From: Microthrixaceae bacterium
Lineage (GTDB): Bacteria > Actinomycetota > Acidimicrobiia > Acidimicrobiales > Microtrichaceae
Reading direction: 5' to 3'
Length of the DNA stretch: 64,000 nt
Assembly (NCBI GenBank): GCA_023957995.1
Contig: JAMLGK010000001.1
Coordinates: 281,001-345,000, forward strand
Under the pieces are notes generated by a model. The model saw only the letters and a program-made list of their open reading frames with translations, was not told the DNA's origin and did not search any database. Made by a program: the position numbers and the translations under genes. Positions 33,189-41,721 of the stretch are shown here, piece by piece; within the stretch, counting starts at the first letter, position 1; each line of letters starts with the position of its first letter.

Positions 33189-34352
33189 ATGTCACGCATC
33201 AAAGGACCTGTGGCCGCACTGATCGGTGTGGTCGCACTGTTGGCCGCAGCGTGTGTTCCGCCGCCCCCGGAACCAGCCACCGGCACGTCGCCCAACGACG
33301 CTCCGAGAGCAGCCGAAGCCGCCTATGCCCAGCCGGGCCCCTACGGGGTGGGTGTGGTCACGCTGAGCCTCGGCGACCGGGACATGGAGCTGTGGTACCC
33401 CGCAGACCCCGCAGATGTCGAGGGCCAGGACAGGGACACCTACTTCGTTCGGGACTTCGTCCCGGCCTGGGTGGAAGAACTCCTGGACCCCGAAGTGAAT
33501 CCGCCGTACGTGACCGATGCCGTGCGTGACGTACCCGCGGCGACCGACGGCCCGTTCCCATTGGTGCTGTTCTCCCACGGATTCGCCGGGTTCCGCCTCA
33601 CCAGCACCGCACTCACGACCCATCTCGCCTCGTGGGGCTTCGTCGTGATCGCACCGGAGTACCTCGAACGGGGCCTGGCCTCGGTGCTGGGCGAAACCGT
33701 GGCGGCACCGCGCTCCGACCTCGACGTGGCCGACGACGCAATCAGCACCGCGGTCGAGGCCTCGGCCACCCCCGGAGGACCGTTGGAGGGTGTGATCGAC
33801 GGATCAGAGGTGTTCCCGATCGGCCATTCGGCCGGGGGCGGCACCTCGCTGCGCCTGCTGCAGCGCGACGACGTCCACTCCGTGATCCCGATGGCAGCGG
33901 GCATCTCCGAACTGAGCCTGATCCTCGGCAACGCACCGGTGCTGCCCGCTGACAAGGCGATCACCTGGCTGGCGGCGCGCGGCGACGGCATCGCGGCGGT
34001 GGCCGACGCCCGCACCGGATTCGACTACACACCTGGACCACGCCGACTGATCGAACTCGATCGCTCCGGACACAACAACGCCTTCACCGATCTGTGTGAG
34101 ATCGGCGACGGCGGAATCGCCGCGCTCGCTCGCGCAACCGGACTGCCGATTCCCGAACAGCTGCTGGCGCTCGGCGATGACGGCTGCCGTCGGCCGCCCA
34201 ATGCGCCGGGACCCGAGGTCTGGGACGAGGTTCGCCACTTCCTCACCGCCGAGCTGCGCTTCCGGTCGGGGCTCGACCTCGAGCCGGTCGGACTCGGCGA
34301 CGCGGTCACCGAGAACTTCGACGACGTCCTGGTCTACCGCCACGACCCGTGA
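33189..34352 (+). CDS. Lipoprotein alpha/beta-hydrolase (PAF-acetylhydrolase-like)
   Basis: A 387-residue lipoprotein. The signal ends in a lipobox, VALLAAAC (Cys near residue 22), followed by a Pro-rich stretch. The hydrolase has VLFSHGFAG (about 121-129, oxyanion loop) and the nucleophile elbow GHSAGG (Ser near 214). A likely catalytic Asp lies in the region after WLAARGDGIAAVAD and a His in SGHNNAFTD (near 297). Similar proteins hydrolyse lipid esters or acetyl groups outside the cell; the substrate is unknown. It starts 30 bp from the divergent DUF512 gene and 37 nt before ispH, which appears to have its own promoter. Confidence 0.87.
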   Translation: MSRIKGPVAALIGVVALLAAACVPPPPEPATGTSPNDAPRAAEAAYAQPGPYGVGVVTLSLGDRDMELWYPADPADVEGQDRDTYFVRDFVPAWVEELLDPEVNPPYVTDAVRDVPAATDGPFPLVLFSHGFAGFRLTSTALTTHLASWGFVVIAPEYLERGLASVLGETVAAPRSDLDVADDAISTAVEASATPGGPLEGVIDGSEVFPIGHSAGGGTSLRLLQRDDVHSVIPMAAGISELSLILGNAPVLPADKAITWLAARGDGIAAVADARTGFDYTPGPRRLIELDRSGHNNAFTDLCEIGDGGIAALARATGLPIPEQLLALGDDGCRRPPNAPGPEVWDEVRHFLTAELRFRSGLDLEPVGLGDAVTENFDDVLVYRHDP

Positions 34353-34376
34353 TCGCCGGTAACCGGGGCCCGCTTG

Positions 34377-34382
34377 TAGTCT
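34377..34382 (+). promoter_or_regulatory. -10 element (TAGTCT), leaderless ispH
   Basis: The hexamer ends 7 nt before the GTG at 34390. Confidence 0.6.
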
Positions 34383-34389
34383 CGGGACG

Positions 34390-35451
34390 GTGAGCGACCA
34401 ACCTTCCGCCTCCGGGCATCCGGAAGTGCAACGAGTGCTCCTGGCCGCTCCGCGGGGCTTCTGTGCGGGAGTGGAGATGGCCATCAAGGCACTGGCCTGG
34501 ATGGTGCGGGCCTTCGAACCGCCGGTGTACTGCTACCACGAGATCGTCCACAACCAGATCGTGGTGCGGCGCTTCGAGGACCTGGGCGTCGTGTTCGTGG
34601 ACGACATCGCAGAGGTCCCGGCGGGCAAGCCGGTCATGCTGTCGGCACACGGCTCCGCACCCGAGGTGGTCCAGGCCGCGATCGCCACCGGCGGTTTCGT
34701 GGTCGATGCCGTGTGTCCCCTCGTCACCAAGGTTCACCACGAGGTGAAGGTGCGAGCCGGGAAGGGCTACGACATCGTCTACGTCGGCCACGAGGGTCAC
34801 GAGGAAGCCGTCGGAACGATGGCTGTGGCGCCCGGGTCGATCCACCGCGTCGAGAGCGTGGAGGAGGTCCGCGCGCTCCCCCAGCTGGAGACCCCGGTGG
34901 CGCTGTTGGCCCAGACGACGTTGTCGCACCGGGACTGGGCAGCGGTGGCCGACGCAACCCGGGAGCGGTTCCCCGAGACGTGGATGCCGGGGCGCTCGGA
35001 CCTGTGCTTCGCCACCACCAACCGCCAGACCGCGCTTCTGGAGATCGCCTCGCGTTGCGACGCGGTACTGGTGATCGGCTCTGCCAACTCCTCCAACACA
35101 CGTGCGCTCGAGAAGTTGGCCGTGGATGCCGGCTGCGAGACGGTGTTGAGGATCAACTCGGCCGAGGAGCTACCGACCGGCCTGTCGGGAACAGTCGGGG
35201 TCACCGCCGGCGCGTCCGCTCCGGAGGAACTCGTGCGCTCGGTCATCGAGGCGCTCGACCCCTCCGAGGGCGTCGAGGAGGTCCGGGTCACCGACGAGGA
35301 GGAGTACTTCCCGCCGCCCAGGTCGCTGCGGGACCTACTTGCAGCGATCGAGCTGGTCGGCACGGTGGGCCTTGGTGCAGACCCCTCGAAACAGGCGTCG
35401 GTGAACGACCGGGATCGCCCTGCATCGGAAGTTCTGGCCGAACTCACCTGA
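34390..35451 (+). CDS. ispH: 4-hydroxy-3-methylbut-2-enyl diphosphate reductase
   Basis: A 353-residue IspH (LytB), the last enzyme of the MEP isoprenoid pathway, making IPP and DMAPP. The three iron-sulfur Cys are in APRGFCAGVEMA (about 25), VDAVCPLVTKVHHE (about 109) and SDLCFATTNRQ (about 205). YHEIVHN and GSANSSNT are conserved substrate-binding segments. The C-terminus has about 35 extra residues. GTG start at 34390. The MEP pathway supplies the polyprenol used by the envelope enzymes in this window. Confidence 0.97.
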   Translation: MSDQPSASGHPEVQRVLLAAPRGFCAGVEMAIKALAWMVRAFEPPVYCYHEIVHNQIVVRRFEDLGVVFVDDIAEVPAGKPVMLSAHGSAPEVVQAAIATGGFVVDAVCPLVTKVHHEVKVRAGKGYDIVYVGHEGHEEAVGTMAVAPGSIHRVESVEEVRALPQLETPVALLAQTTLSHRDWAAVADATRERFPETWMPGRSDLCFATTNRQTALLEIASRCDAVLVIGSANSSNTRALEKLAVDAGCETVLRINSAEELPTGLSGTVGVTAGASAPEELVRSVIEALDPSEGVEEVRVTDEEEYFPPPRSLRDLLAAIELVGTVGLGADPSKQASVNDRDRPASEVLAELT

Positions 35452-35506
35452 ACTGCGTCGCGCCCGGAATTCGGGGCCGGGACCGCCGAGCAGGCAGGAT
35501 CGACCC

Positions 35507-35914
35507 ATGTCGACACTGTTCACCCTCGACGCCCTGAGACTGTTCATCCACGTGACCGCCGCATCGATATGGGTGGGCGGTCAGTTCGCACTCGCCGGGC
35601 TGGTGGGTACGGTGCGCGAACTCGACCCCGAGGGGCCCAGGCTCGCGGCCAGGGCCTTCAACCGCATGGCTTGGCCGGCCTACGGGGTGCTGGTGATCAC
35701 GGGACTGTGGAACATCCTCGCGGTGCCACTTGACGCGATCCCGCACCCCGAGATCGAGATCAAGATCCTGGTTGTGGCGCTGTCGGGCATCGGAGCGGCC
35801 CTCCACCAGAACGCCAGGGGCAACAAGGTCCTCCTGGCGGTCGGTGGGGCGATGAGTGCGCTCTTCGGTGCCGCTGCGATCTGGGTCGGCGTGGTGATGG
35901 CCCAGTTCGTCTGA
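35507..35914 (+). CDS. Four-span membrane protein with His in first helix
   Basis: A 135-residue membrane protein with spans near 8-30, 55-75, 82-98 and 108-130. FIHVTAASIWVGGQFALAG in the first span, with His and Trp, is like the start of CopD/DUF-type small heme or copper membrane proteins. No further motif. I call it unknown. CAGGAT lies 7 nt before the ATG, weak as a promoter. Confidence 0.65.
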   Translation: MSTLFTLDALRLFIHVTAASIWVGGQFALAGLVGTVRELDPEGPRLAARAFNRMAWPAYGVLVITGLWNILAVPLDAIPHPEIEIKILVVALSGIGAALHQNARGNKVLLAVGGAMSALFGAAAIWVGVVMAQFV

Positions 35915-35937
35915 GCACCCACCGACCGGGGTTGTCC

Positions 35938-36621
35938 TCAGCGGACCGAGTCGTAGAGCCCCTGAATCGCGATCCTCAGCTGCTCGGTGGTCTCGGCCAC
36001 CACCCGGCGGGGCACTCGCCCCTCGAGGGGCACGTCGGGGTAGATGGGTTCGCCGATGACCACCTTCACCTTGGCGAAGTGCACCATCTTCGACCCGATG
36101 GGCATGGCGCGGTCCGAACCTCCGATGGCGACCGGAACGAGCGGCACCCTGTTGCGGCAGGCCACGAACGCCGGACCCTGCTGCATCTCGGTGACCTCAG
36201 CGCCTTCCTGACGCCGACCCTCGGGGAACATCACCAGGGGTTCACCCCCGGCGACAGCTTCCTCTGCCCGGCGCAGGGCCGTGCGGTCCGCGTGCTCGCG
36301 ATCCACCGGAAAGGCCCCGATGAACTCCAGGAAGCGCCCGAATCGGGGTGCCTTCCACAGTGAGTCCTTGGCCATGAAGCGCATCCGGCGCGGCACCGCC
36401 ATGCCCGCCACCAGGAAGTCGACATAGGAACGGTGGACAGGACAGAGGATGTACGGACCGACCGTCGGGAGCCGTTCGCGTCCGCTCACCTCGAAACGCC
36501 AGATGACCTTCGCCAACAGGCGCCCCAGGTTGCACAGGAATCTGTAGGTGAGGTCGCCCACCCTGCCGACCGCCCTCAGGCGGTAGGAATCGCCGCTCGA
36601 CCCGTCAGCGGCGCCGGTCAC
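35938..36621 (-). CDS. 1-acyl-sn-glycerol-3-phosphate acyltransferase (PlsC-like)
   Basis: A 227-residue acyltransferase of the PlsC family. Block I is HRSYVDFL (His and Asp catalytic pair, about 65-70), block II is MAKDSLWKAPRFGRFLEFIG, block III is FPEGRRQEG (about 134), and block IV is VPLVPVAIGGSD. It makes phosphatidic acid or acts on a related substrate. It starts with GTG overlapping the cmk stop (GTGA), so is coupled to cmk; this pairing occurs in many actinobacteria. No strong membrane span. Confidence 0.92.
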   Translation of the reverse strand: MTGAADGSSGDSYRLRAVGRVGDLTYRFLCNLGRLLAKVIWRFEVSGRERLPTVGPYILCPVHRSYVDFLVAGMAVPRRMRFMAKDSLWKAPRFGRFLEFIGAFPVDREHADRTALRRAEEAVAGGEPLVMFPEGRRQEGAEVTEMQQGPAFVACRNRVPLVPVAIGGSDRAMPIGSKMVHFAKVKVVIGEPIYPDVPLEGRVPRRVVAETTEQLRIAIQGLYDSVR

Positions 36622-37292
36622 CGCGTCTCCCCGTCTGCGGATCCAGCGGCCGCTTCACGTTCCCGAACCATCTCCGCGATCAGTTCCACCGCCTGGTCGA
36701 TCCCGAGTTCGGAGGTGTCGACCACGACGGCGTCGCCCGCGGTCGCCAGCGGGCTGTCGGTGCGGCCCGAATCAGCAGCGTCACGCCTCGCTATGTCGGC
36801 CGCGACCTCGTCGTACTCGAGATCGGTCATCTCCTTGGCCCGACGACGCGCCCGCACCTCGACCGAGGCGGTCAGGTAGACCTTGAGGGTCGCATCGGGG
36901 AACACGACGGTGCCGATGTCGCGACCTTCGATCACACCACCGCCCCGCTCCAGGGCCCAGGCTCGCTGGCGGGCGCGAAGCTCCTCGCGAACGGCCGGGT
37001 TCGCGGCCACCATCGACACCGCCCTGGTGACCTCGGGACCGCGTATCTCCACGGTCGCGTCGATGTCGTCCACGCGCACCCCGTCGTCGTCGACGACGAT
37101 GTCGATGGCGCGGGCCAGCGCAGCGACCGAATCCGCTTCGTCGGGGTCCACCCCCTGACGGATGGCGGCAAAGGCCACCGCCCTGTACATGGCTCCGGTG
37201 TCGAGATAGGTGAGTCCGAGGCGTTCGGCCAGTCGTCGGCCCACTGTTGACTTGCCGGACCCTGCAGGTCCGTCGATGGCGATCACGCGCAT
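36618..37292 (-). CDS. cmk: Cytidylate kinase
   Basis: A 224-residue (d)CMP kinase. The P-loop is DGPAGSGKSTVGRRLAERLG (residues 7-26) with LDTGAMYRAVA after it; GGGVIEGRDIGTVVFPDA (about 117-134) holds the CMP-binding Arg/Asp, and RRAKEMTD the lid. The ATG has TAGGAT 6 nt upstream, and the TAG of that hexamer is the aroA stop codon. cmk is then followed by plsC in a coupled pair. Confidence 0.97.
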   Translation of the reverse strand: MRVIAIDGPAGSGKSTVGRRLAERLGLTYLDTGAMYRAVAFAAIRQGVDPDEADSVAALARAIDIVVDDDGVRVDDIDATVEIRGPEVTRAVSMVAANPAVREELRARQRAWALERGGGVIEGRDIGTVVFPDATLKVYLTASVEVRARRRAKEMTDLEYDEVAADIARRDAADSGRTDSPLATAGDAVVVDTSELGIDQAVELIAEMVREREAAAGSADGETR

Positions 37293-37298
37293 CGGGTC

Positions 37299-37304
37299 AT
37301 CCTA
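37299..37304 (-). promoter_or_regulatory. -10 element (TAGGAT), leaderless cmk; overlaps aroA stop
   Basis: The hexamer ends 6 nt before the ATG at 37292. Its first three bases (37304-37302) are also the TAG stop codon of aroA. Confidence 0.6.
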
Positions 37305-38690
37305 GGAAGCCGTCGGACCGAGCCGGGCAACCGTGTCCCAGAACCCCGGGAAGGTCTTGGCCACGCAGCCCGGATCCGCTATCGACAGGTTTCCGGCGGC
37401 AAGCCCCAGGATCGCGAAGCTCATCGCCATCCGATGGTCGTCATAGGTCTGCACCACCGCACCGTTGGGTGCTCCCGGATGCACCACGAAGCCGTCGGAG
37501 AGCTCCTCGGCGTCGATCCCGATTCGACGCAGCTCCGTGACCACCGATGAGATCCGGTCGGTCTCCTTGCCGCGCACGAAACCGATGCCGGTGACCGTGG
37601 TGGGCGAATCGGCCAGCGGCGCGATGGCTGCCAGCGTCGGCGAGGTATCGGAGATGTCGACCATGTCGAGCTCGACCCCGTGCAGCGCTCCGGTGCCACG
37701 AACCTCGGTGAAGGCACTCGAGCACTCGACCTCCGCACCCATCGCTGCGAGCACATCGGTGAAGGCCAGATCTCCCTGCAGGCTGTCGGATCCCAGTCCC
37801 TCGACCCGGACACGACCTCCGGTCACCGCGGCCAGGGCGAAGAAGTACGACGCTGCGGACGCATCGGGTTCCACCTCGAAGTCCTCGCAGGCCACGTAGC
37901 CGGTGCCTGCCACGGTGATGCGTGAGAGGTCGTCGTTGGAGTCCACCACCGCACCGAAGGACTCCATGACGGCGATCGTCATCGCCACATACGGGCGCGA
38001 CACCAGTGGCCCCTCGAGCTCCACCTCGAGTCCCGAGCCCATGGCGGGTGCCGCCAGCAACAGCGCACTCAGGAACTGGCTCGAGACGTCGGCCCGCATA
38101 CGCAACCGACCACCGCCCAGACCCGTGGGGCCACCGTCCAGGTGCACGGGCAGGCGGCCGGGCTCCCCCAACGGTTCCACCGCGGCGCCCAGTCCCTTCA
38201 GGGCATCGAAGAGATCTGCCATGGGCCGTTGCCTGAGGGGGACCGATCCGTCGAGCAGGACCGATCCGGGACCCAGCACCCCGATGGGGGCTATGAAGCG
38301 GGAGGTGGTGCCCGAGAGTCGGGCATCGAGCACCGCCGGCGGACGGTCCGGTTCCGGTCCCGCTCCCCCAGCAGCGGTCGGGCGTCCGGCGCAGCCCAGG
38401 ACCTCGAAGGTTGCGTTGCCGTCGGTGCCACCGGCGGCGGCGTCTTCCTTCCTCGCACTCGAGACCTTCCTGGTGACCGGGATGCCGAGCACGCCCAGGC
38501 AATCGATCATGGCCTCGGTGTCGTCGGACACCAGAGCGCCCGAGATGGTGGAGCGGCCATCGGCCAGGGCTGCGCACACCAGGGCACGGTTGGTGATCGA
38601 CTTCGACCCCGGGATGGCGACCGAAGCGTGCGGCGGTGTGTCCAGGCGATGCACGGGCATCGGGTCGACCGGCGGATTGCTCCGACTCAC
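37302..38690 (-). CDS. aroA: 3-phosphoshikimate 1-carboxyvinyltransferase (EPSP synthase)
   Basis: A 462-residue EPSP synthase for the shikimate pathway. IPGSKSITNRALVCAALADG (residues 26-45) holds the substrate Lys; other motifs are LSGTTSRFIAPIGVLG, LRQRPMADLFDAL, SSQFLSALLLAAP, and RGKETDRISSVVTELRRIG with DDHRMAMSFAILGL at the end. An insert of about 30 residues (around 75-105, with Ala/Gly/Pro) sits between the first two blocks and is not part of the usual core. GTG start overlaps the tyrA stop (GTGA). Confidence 0.96.
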   Translation of the reverse strand: MSRSNPPVDPMPVHRLDTPPHASVAIPGSKSITNRALVCAALADGRSTISGALVSDDTEAMIDCLGVLGIPVTRKVSSARKEDAAAGGTDGNATFEVLGCAGRPTAAGGAGPEPDRPPAVLDARLSGTTSRFIAPIGVLGPGSVLLDGSVPLRQRPMADLFDALKGLGAAVEPLGEPGRLPVHLDGGPTGLGGGRLRMRADVSSQFLSALLLAAPAMGSGLEVELEGPLVSRPYVAMTIAVMESFGAVVDSNDDLSRITVAGTGYVACEDFEVEPDASAASYFFALAAVTGGRVRVEGLGSDSLQGDLAFTDVLAAMGAEVECSSAFTEVRGTGALHGVELDMVDISDTSPTLAAIAPLADSPTTVTGIGFVRGKETDRISSVVTELRRIGIDAEELSDGFVVHPGAPNGAVVQTYDDHRMAMSFAILGLAAGNLSIADPGCVAKTFPGFWDTVARLGPTAS

Positions 38691-39784
38691 GTTCCGTCAC
38701 CGAGCGGATGCGTCGTGACCCGGCGACCGGTGTCCGACAGAGCTGAGATGAACGAGTCGGACACCTCTTCGGCCACGACGAGGATGAGCGTCGCCGGATT
38801 GGATCCAGCGGCGTGGACGACCTCGATGTCATAGACGTTGACGTCCATCTCGGTCGCCAGGTTGGTCACCGAAGCCAGTTCGCCCGGGCGATCGGTCACC
38901 CGCACGTGCAACTCGATCAGCTCGGCCACGTCAGGTGCTCCCGAGGGCAGGTTCCGACGCGCCTGTTGCGCCCGCCGGAGCCGTGTGTGCAGCTCATCGG
39001 CGCGTCCCTCGTCGACGATCGAGCGCATCTCGGCGAGCGAGACCAGCAGCCCGTCGAACACCTCGAGTATCGCTTCGCGGTTGTCCGCGCAGATGTCGAT
39101 CCAGATCCCGGGATCCCCGGCAGCTATCCGGGTCATGTCCCGAAAGCCTCCGGCGGCCAACCGCTTCAACGCTACGTGTTCGACGGCGCGGTCATCGGCA
39201 ACGGCCATCAGCGTCGCAGCGGTGAGGTGGGGCACGTGTGACACCGTCGCCACCACCCGGTCGTGTTGACGGGGATCCATCGTGAGCACTTCTGCGCCCA
39301 GTGAGCGAACCACGCCGTGGACCTTTGCGAGGGCATCGGGGGCGGTCGAGTCGGTGGGTGTGAGGGCCCACACGGCTCCGGCGAAGAGGTCGGCGGTGGC
39401 TCCGTCGACCCCGAGCGCCTCGGAGCCGGCCATCGGGTGACCACCCACGAACCGAGGGTTGTCGATCGCCTCGACCAAGGGGGCCTTGACGCTCCCCACA
39501 TCGGTGACCACGCCACCACGTTCGAGCGCCTGGCGCGCCAGTTGGGGGACGGTGCGGACGGGGGTGGCGATGAAGGTCAGTTCGGCCTGCGGATCCACGC
39601 CGGTGGCATCGAGCAGGCCCAGTTCCAGGGCCCGCGCGAGCGTGGCTGCATCCTCGTCGGTACCGGTCACGTGCCACCCGAGGCTCCGCAGCGCGGCTGC
39701 CAGAGATCCACCGATTAGCCCCGTACCCACGACCGCTGCGCGCCCGGGCGAGGAGTTGGCGTTGCCCGGATCGACCATCGTCAT
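38687..39784 (-). CDS. tyrA: Prephenate dehydrogenase with C-terminal ACT domain
   Basis: A 365-residue TyrA that makes 4-hydroxyphenylpyruvate for tyrosine. The NAD motif VVGTGLIGGSLAAALRSLGW is at about 16-35; GSVKAPLVEAI, GGHPMAGSE (catalytic His) and VSHVPHL (second His) follow. The C-terminal ACT domain (about 280-360) starts ELHVRVTDRPGELASVTN and would sense tyrosine. The ATG overlaps the aroH stop (ATGA), so the longer frame to 39925 is a shadow. Confidence 0.95.
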   Translation of the reverse strand: MTMVDPGNANSSPGRAAVVGTGLIGGSLAAALRSLGWHVTGTDEDAATLARALELGLLDATGVDPQAELTFIATPVRTVPQLARQALERGGVVTDVGSVKAPLVEAIDNPRFVGGHPMAGSEALGVDGATADLFAGAVWALTPTDSTAPDALAKVHGVVRSLGAEVLTMDPRQHDRVVATVSHVPHLTAATLMAVADDRAVEHVALKRLAAGGFRDMTRIAAGDPGIWIDICADNREAILEVFDGLLVSLAEMRSIVDEGRADELHTRLRRAQQARRNLPSGAPDVAELIELHVRVTDRPGELASVTNLATEMDVNVYDIEVVHAAGSNPATLILVVAEEVSDSFISALSDTGRRVTTHPLGDGT

Positions 39785-40161
39785 TCCGGCAGGTCGTCGC
39801 GCAGGCCCCGCGCGCTCTCGAGGTACACATGGCGCATCTCGGAACGGCTCCTGGAGGTCATCAGGTGCATCAGCACGCGCACGCAGCGGGGCGTGGCCCC
39901 GTCGATCTCCAGTTCGCGGGCGCACAGCAGCGGCACGTCCCCGAGGCCCATGCGGCGTGCGGCCAGGGCAGGGAAGGCGCTGTGGATGTCGTCGGTGGCG
40001 GTGAACACGATCGAGACCAGATCATCGTGGTCGACCTGGTTTCGGTCCAGCATCTCGGTCAGCAGCGTCGAGACGCGCTCGACCATGTGCGGTTCGTCGT
40101 CCACATCGAGCGTGGTAGCGCCCCGCAGGGCACGTACCGTCCGGGGGGTCTCGGTAGGCAT
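39781..40161 (-). CDS. aroH: Chorismate mutase, AroH class
   Basis: A 126-residue monofunctional chorismate mutase of the trimeric AroH (Bacillus subtilis) fold. Active-site residues visible are Arg in RALRGATT (about 13), Cys/Glu in LLCARELEIDG and Arg in RCVRVLMH (about 94). It converts chorismate to prephenate, feeding tyrA downstream. TAGCCT lies 7 nt before the ATG. The trio aroH-tyrA-aroA is translationally coupled. Confidence 0.96.
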   Translation of the reverse strand: MPTETPRTVRALRGATTLDVDDEPHMVERVSTLLTEMLDRNQVDHDDLVSIVFTATDDIHSAFPALAARRMGLGDVPLLCARELEIDGATPRCVRVLMHLMTSRSRSEMRHVYLESARGLRDDLPE

Positions 40162-40168
40162 TTCAGCG

Positions 40169-40174
40169 AGGCTA
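40169..40174 (-). promoter_or_regulatory. -10 element (TAGCCT), leaderless aroH-tyrA-aroA
   Basis: The hexamer ends 7 nt before the ATG at 40161. Its last bases (40174-40172) include TAG, the stop of the rluB-like gene. Confidence 0.6.
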
Positions 40175-40936
40175 CCGCCCGGCCCTGCCCTTGCCGGTTC
40201 CGGTTGCGCCCGACGCCTCGCGTTCGAGTGCCCTCAGCTCATCGAGAGTGAGGTCGCGCCACTCACCAGGGGACAGCTCGGGATCCCGCAGGGTGCCGAT
40301 CCTGGTCCGCACCAGCCTCACAACGGGGTGGCCGACCGCCTCGCACATCCTGCGCACCTGGCGGTTCCGACCCTCGTGGATCGTGATCCGGAGCAGGTTC
40401 TCGGACCGCAACGCCACCTTGGCCGGAGCCGTGCGGCCGTCGTCGAGTTCCACTCCCTCGCGCAGGGTGCGCAGCGCCGAGCGCGAAGGACTCCCCTGCA
40501 CCTCGGCCAGGTATTCCTTGGGCACACCGAAGCTGGGATGTGTCAACCGGTGTGTGAGCGTCCCGTCGTTGGTCAACAACAGGAGCCCCTCGGTCTCCAT
40601 GTCGAGCCGGCCCACCGGGTGCACGAGTGGATCGCCCGGGACCAGTTCGGTGACGATCGGTCGGCCGTGTGTGTCGGCTGCGGTCGTCACGACGCCGGCG
40701 GGCTTGTTGAGCAGTCGGTACACGAACGTGGGATTGACCGACACCACCGTGCCGTCGAGCGCCACCTCGTCGTGGTCGACGTCCACCCGGCGGCCCAGCA
40801 CCGCCACCTCGCCGTTCACCGTCACCCGCCCGGCCGCTATCAGGTCCTCGCAGGTACGCCTGCTTCCGATGCCGCCGCGGGCGAGAACCTTCTGCAGTCG
40901 TTCGCCCTCGTGTTCGATGGGCGAATCGCCGTTCAC
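40172..40936 (-). CDS. rluB: rRNA pseudouridine synthase (RluB/RsuA family)
   Basis: A 254-residue synthase. An N-terminal S4 domain (about 10-60, ERLQKVLARGGIGSRRTCED) binds RNA. The catalytic core has GRLDMETEGLLLLTNDG with the catalytic Asp (about 107), LTHPSFGVPKEYLAEVQG, and EGRNRQVRRMCEAVGHPVVRL. RluB isomerises a uridine in helix 89-90 of 23S rRNA. It starts overlapping the scpB stop (4 nt), as in many Gram-positive genomes, and its TAG stop overlaps the aroH promoter. Confidence 0.95.
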   Translation of the reverse strand: MNGDSPIEHEGERLQKVLARGGIGSRRTCEDLIAAGRVTVNGEVAVLGRRVDVDHDEVALDGTVVSVNPTFVYRLLNKPAGVVTTAADTHGRPIVTELVPGDPLVHPVGRLDMETEGLLLLTNDGTLTHRLTHPSFGVPKEYLAEVQGSPSRSALRTLREGVELDDGRTAPAKVALRSENLLRITIHEGRNRQVRRMCEAVGHPVVRLVRTRIGTLRDPELSPGEWRDLTLDELRALEREASGATGTGKGRAGR

Positions 40937-41721
40937 CTCGAGGAATCGGCTTCTGGCGCCCCGGACGCAGCCTCTTCAGGCCCAGCCTCTTCAGGCCCAG
41001 CCTCTTCGGAAGCAGCCTCGCCGGCACCGGACTCGGCTGAACCGGACTCGTCGCTGTCGGGGTCTATCCGCAGACCGTGCTCGAGCAGTTCGACCACGTC
41101 CGCGTCGGGAATGAAGTCCCCCAGGGACGGCAGCTCATCGAGGGTGTTGAGCCCGAGCCGTTCGAGGAACTGCGTGGTGGTGCCGAAGAGCATCGCCTGG
41201 CCCGGTCCGGGATCCTGGCCCACCTCGCCGATGTAGCCGCGTTGGGTGAGCGTCCGGATCACCCCGTCGACGTTGACCCCTCGGATCGCCGCGATCTGGG
41301 CTCGGCTGATCGGTTGCTTGTAGGCCACGATCGCGAGTGTCTCGAGAGCTGCCGCGGACAACCTGGCCGACTGGCCGGTCAGCACGAACCGCTCCACGTA
41401 GGGGGAGGCCCACTCGTGGCTCTGGAACCGCCAGCCGCCCGCCACTTCCACCAGGGCGAATCCACGCCCCTCGGCCTCGTACTGCTGGGCCATGTCGGTG
41501 AGGACCTCGGCGACGATCTTCGGAGCCACCTCGGTCAGCTCTCCCAGCAGCCGGGCCTCCACCGGATCCTCGGCGACCATGAGCACACCCTCGAGGATGC
41601 GACGCAGATCTCCGGTGGCCGGAGCCCCTCCAGATCCCGTCCCGGTCTCGGTCTCGGCCTCGGTCTGGGTCTCGGAATCGTTGGTGGCCCCGCCACTGGT
41701 GATTCCGCCCTCAGCCGTCAT
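40933..41721 (-). CDS. scpB: Segregation and condensation protein B
   Basis: A 262-residue ScpB, a winged-helix partner of ScpA in the SMC condensin complex. The core (about 25-205) has LRRILEGVLMVAEDPV, ALETLAIVAYKQPISRAQIAAIRG in parts, VDGVIRTLTQRGYIGEVGQD and LFGTTTQFLERLGL. Both ends are low complexity: a Thr/Glu/Gly N-terminus (TETQTEAETETG) and an acidic C-terminus with EEAGP repeats of 15 bp. The start overlaps the scpA end by 11 nt. Confidence 0.95.
   Translation of the reverse strand: MTAEGGITSGGATNDSETQTEAETETGTGSGGAPATGDLRRILEGVLMVAEDPVEARLLGELTEVAPKIVAEVLTDMAQQYEAEGRGFALVEVAGGWRFQSHEWASPYVERFVLTGQSARLSAAALETLAIVAYKQPISRAQIAAIRGVNVDGVIRTLTQRGYIGEVGQDPGPGQAMLFGTTTQFLERLGLNTLDELPSLGDFIPDADVVELLEHGLRIDPDSDESGSAESGAGEAASEEAGPEEAGPEEAASGAPEADSSR
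40968..41012 (-). repeat. 15-bp tandem repeat at the 3' end of scpB
   Basis: CAGCCTCTTCAGGCC occurs at 40968-40982 and 40983-40997, with a variant at 40998-41012, encoding (E)EAGP pentapeptides in the acidic tail. Confidence 0.85.
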
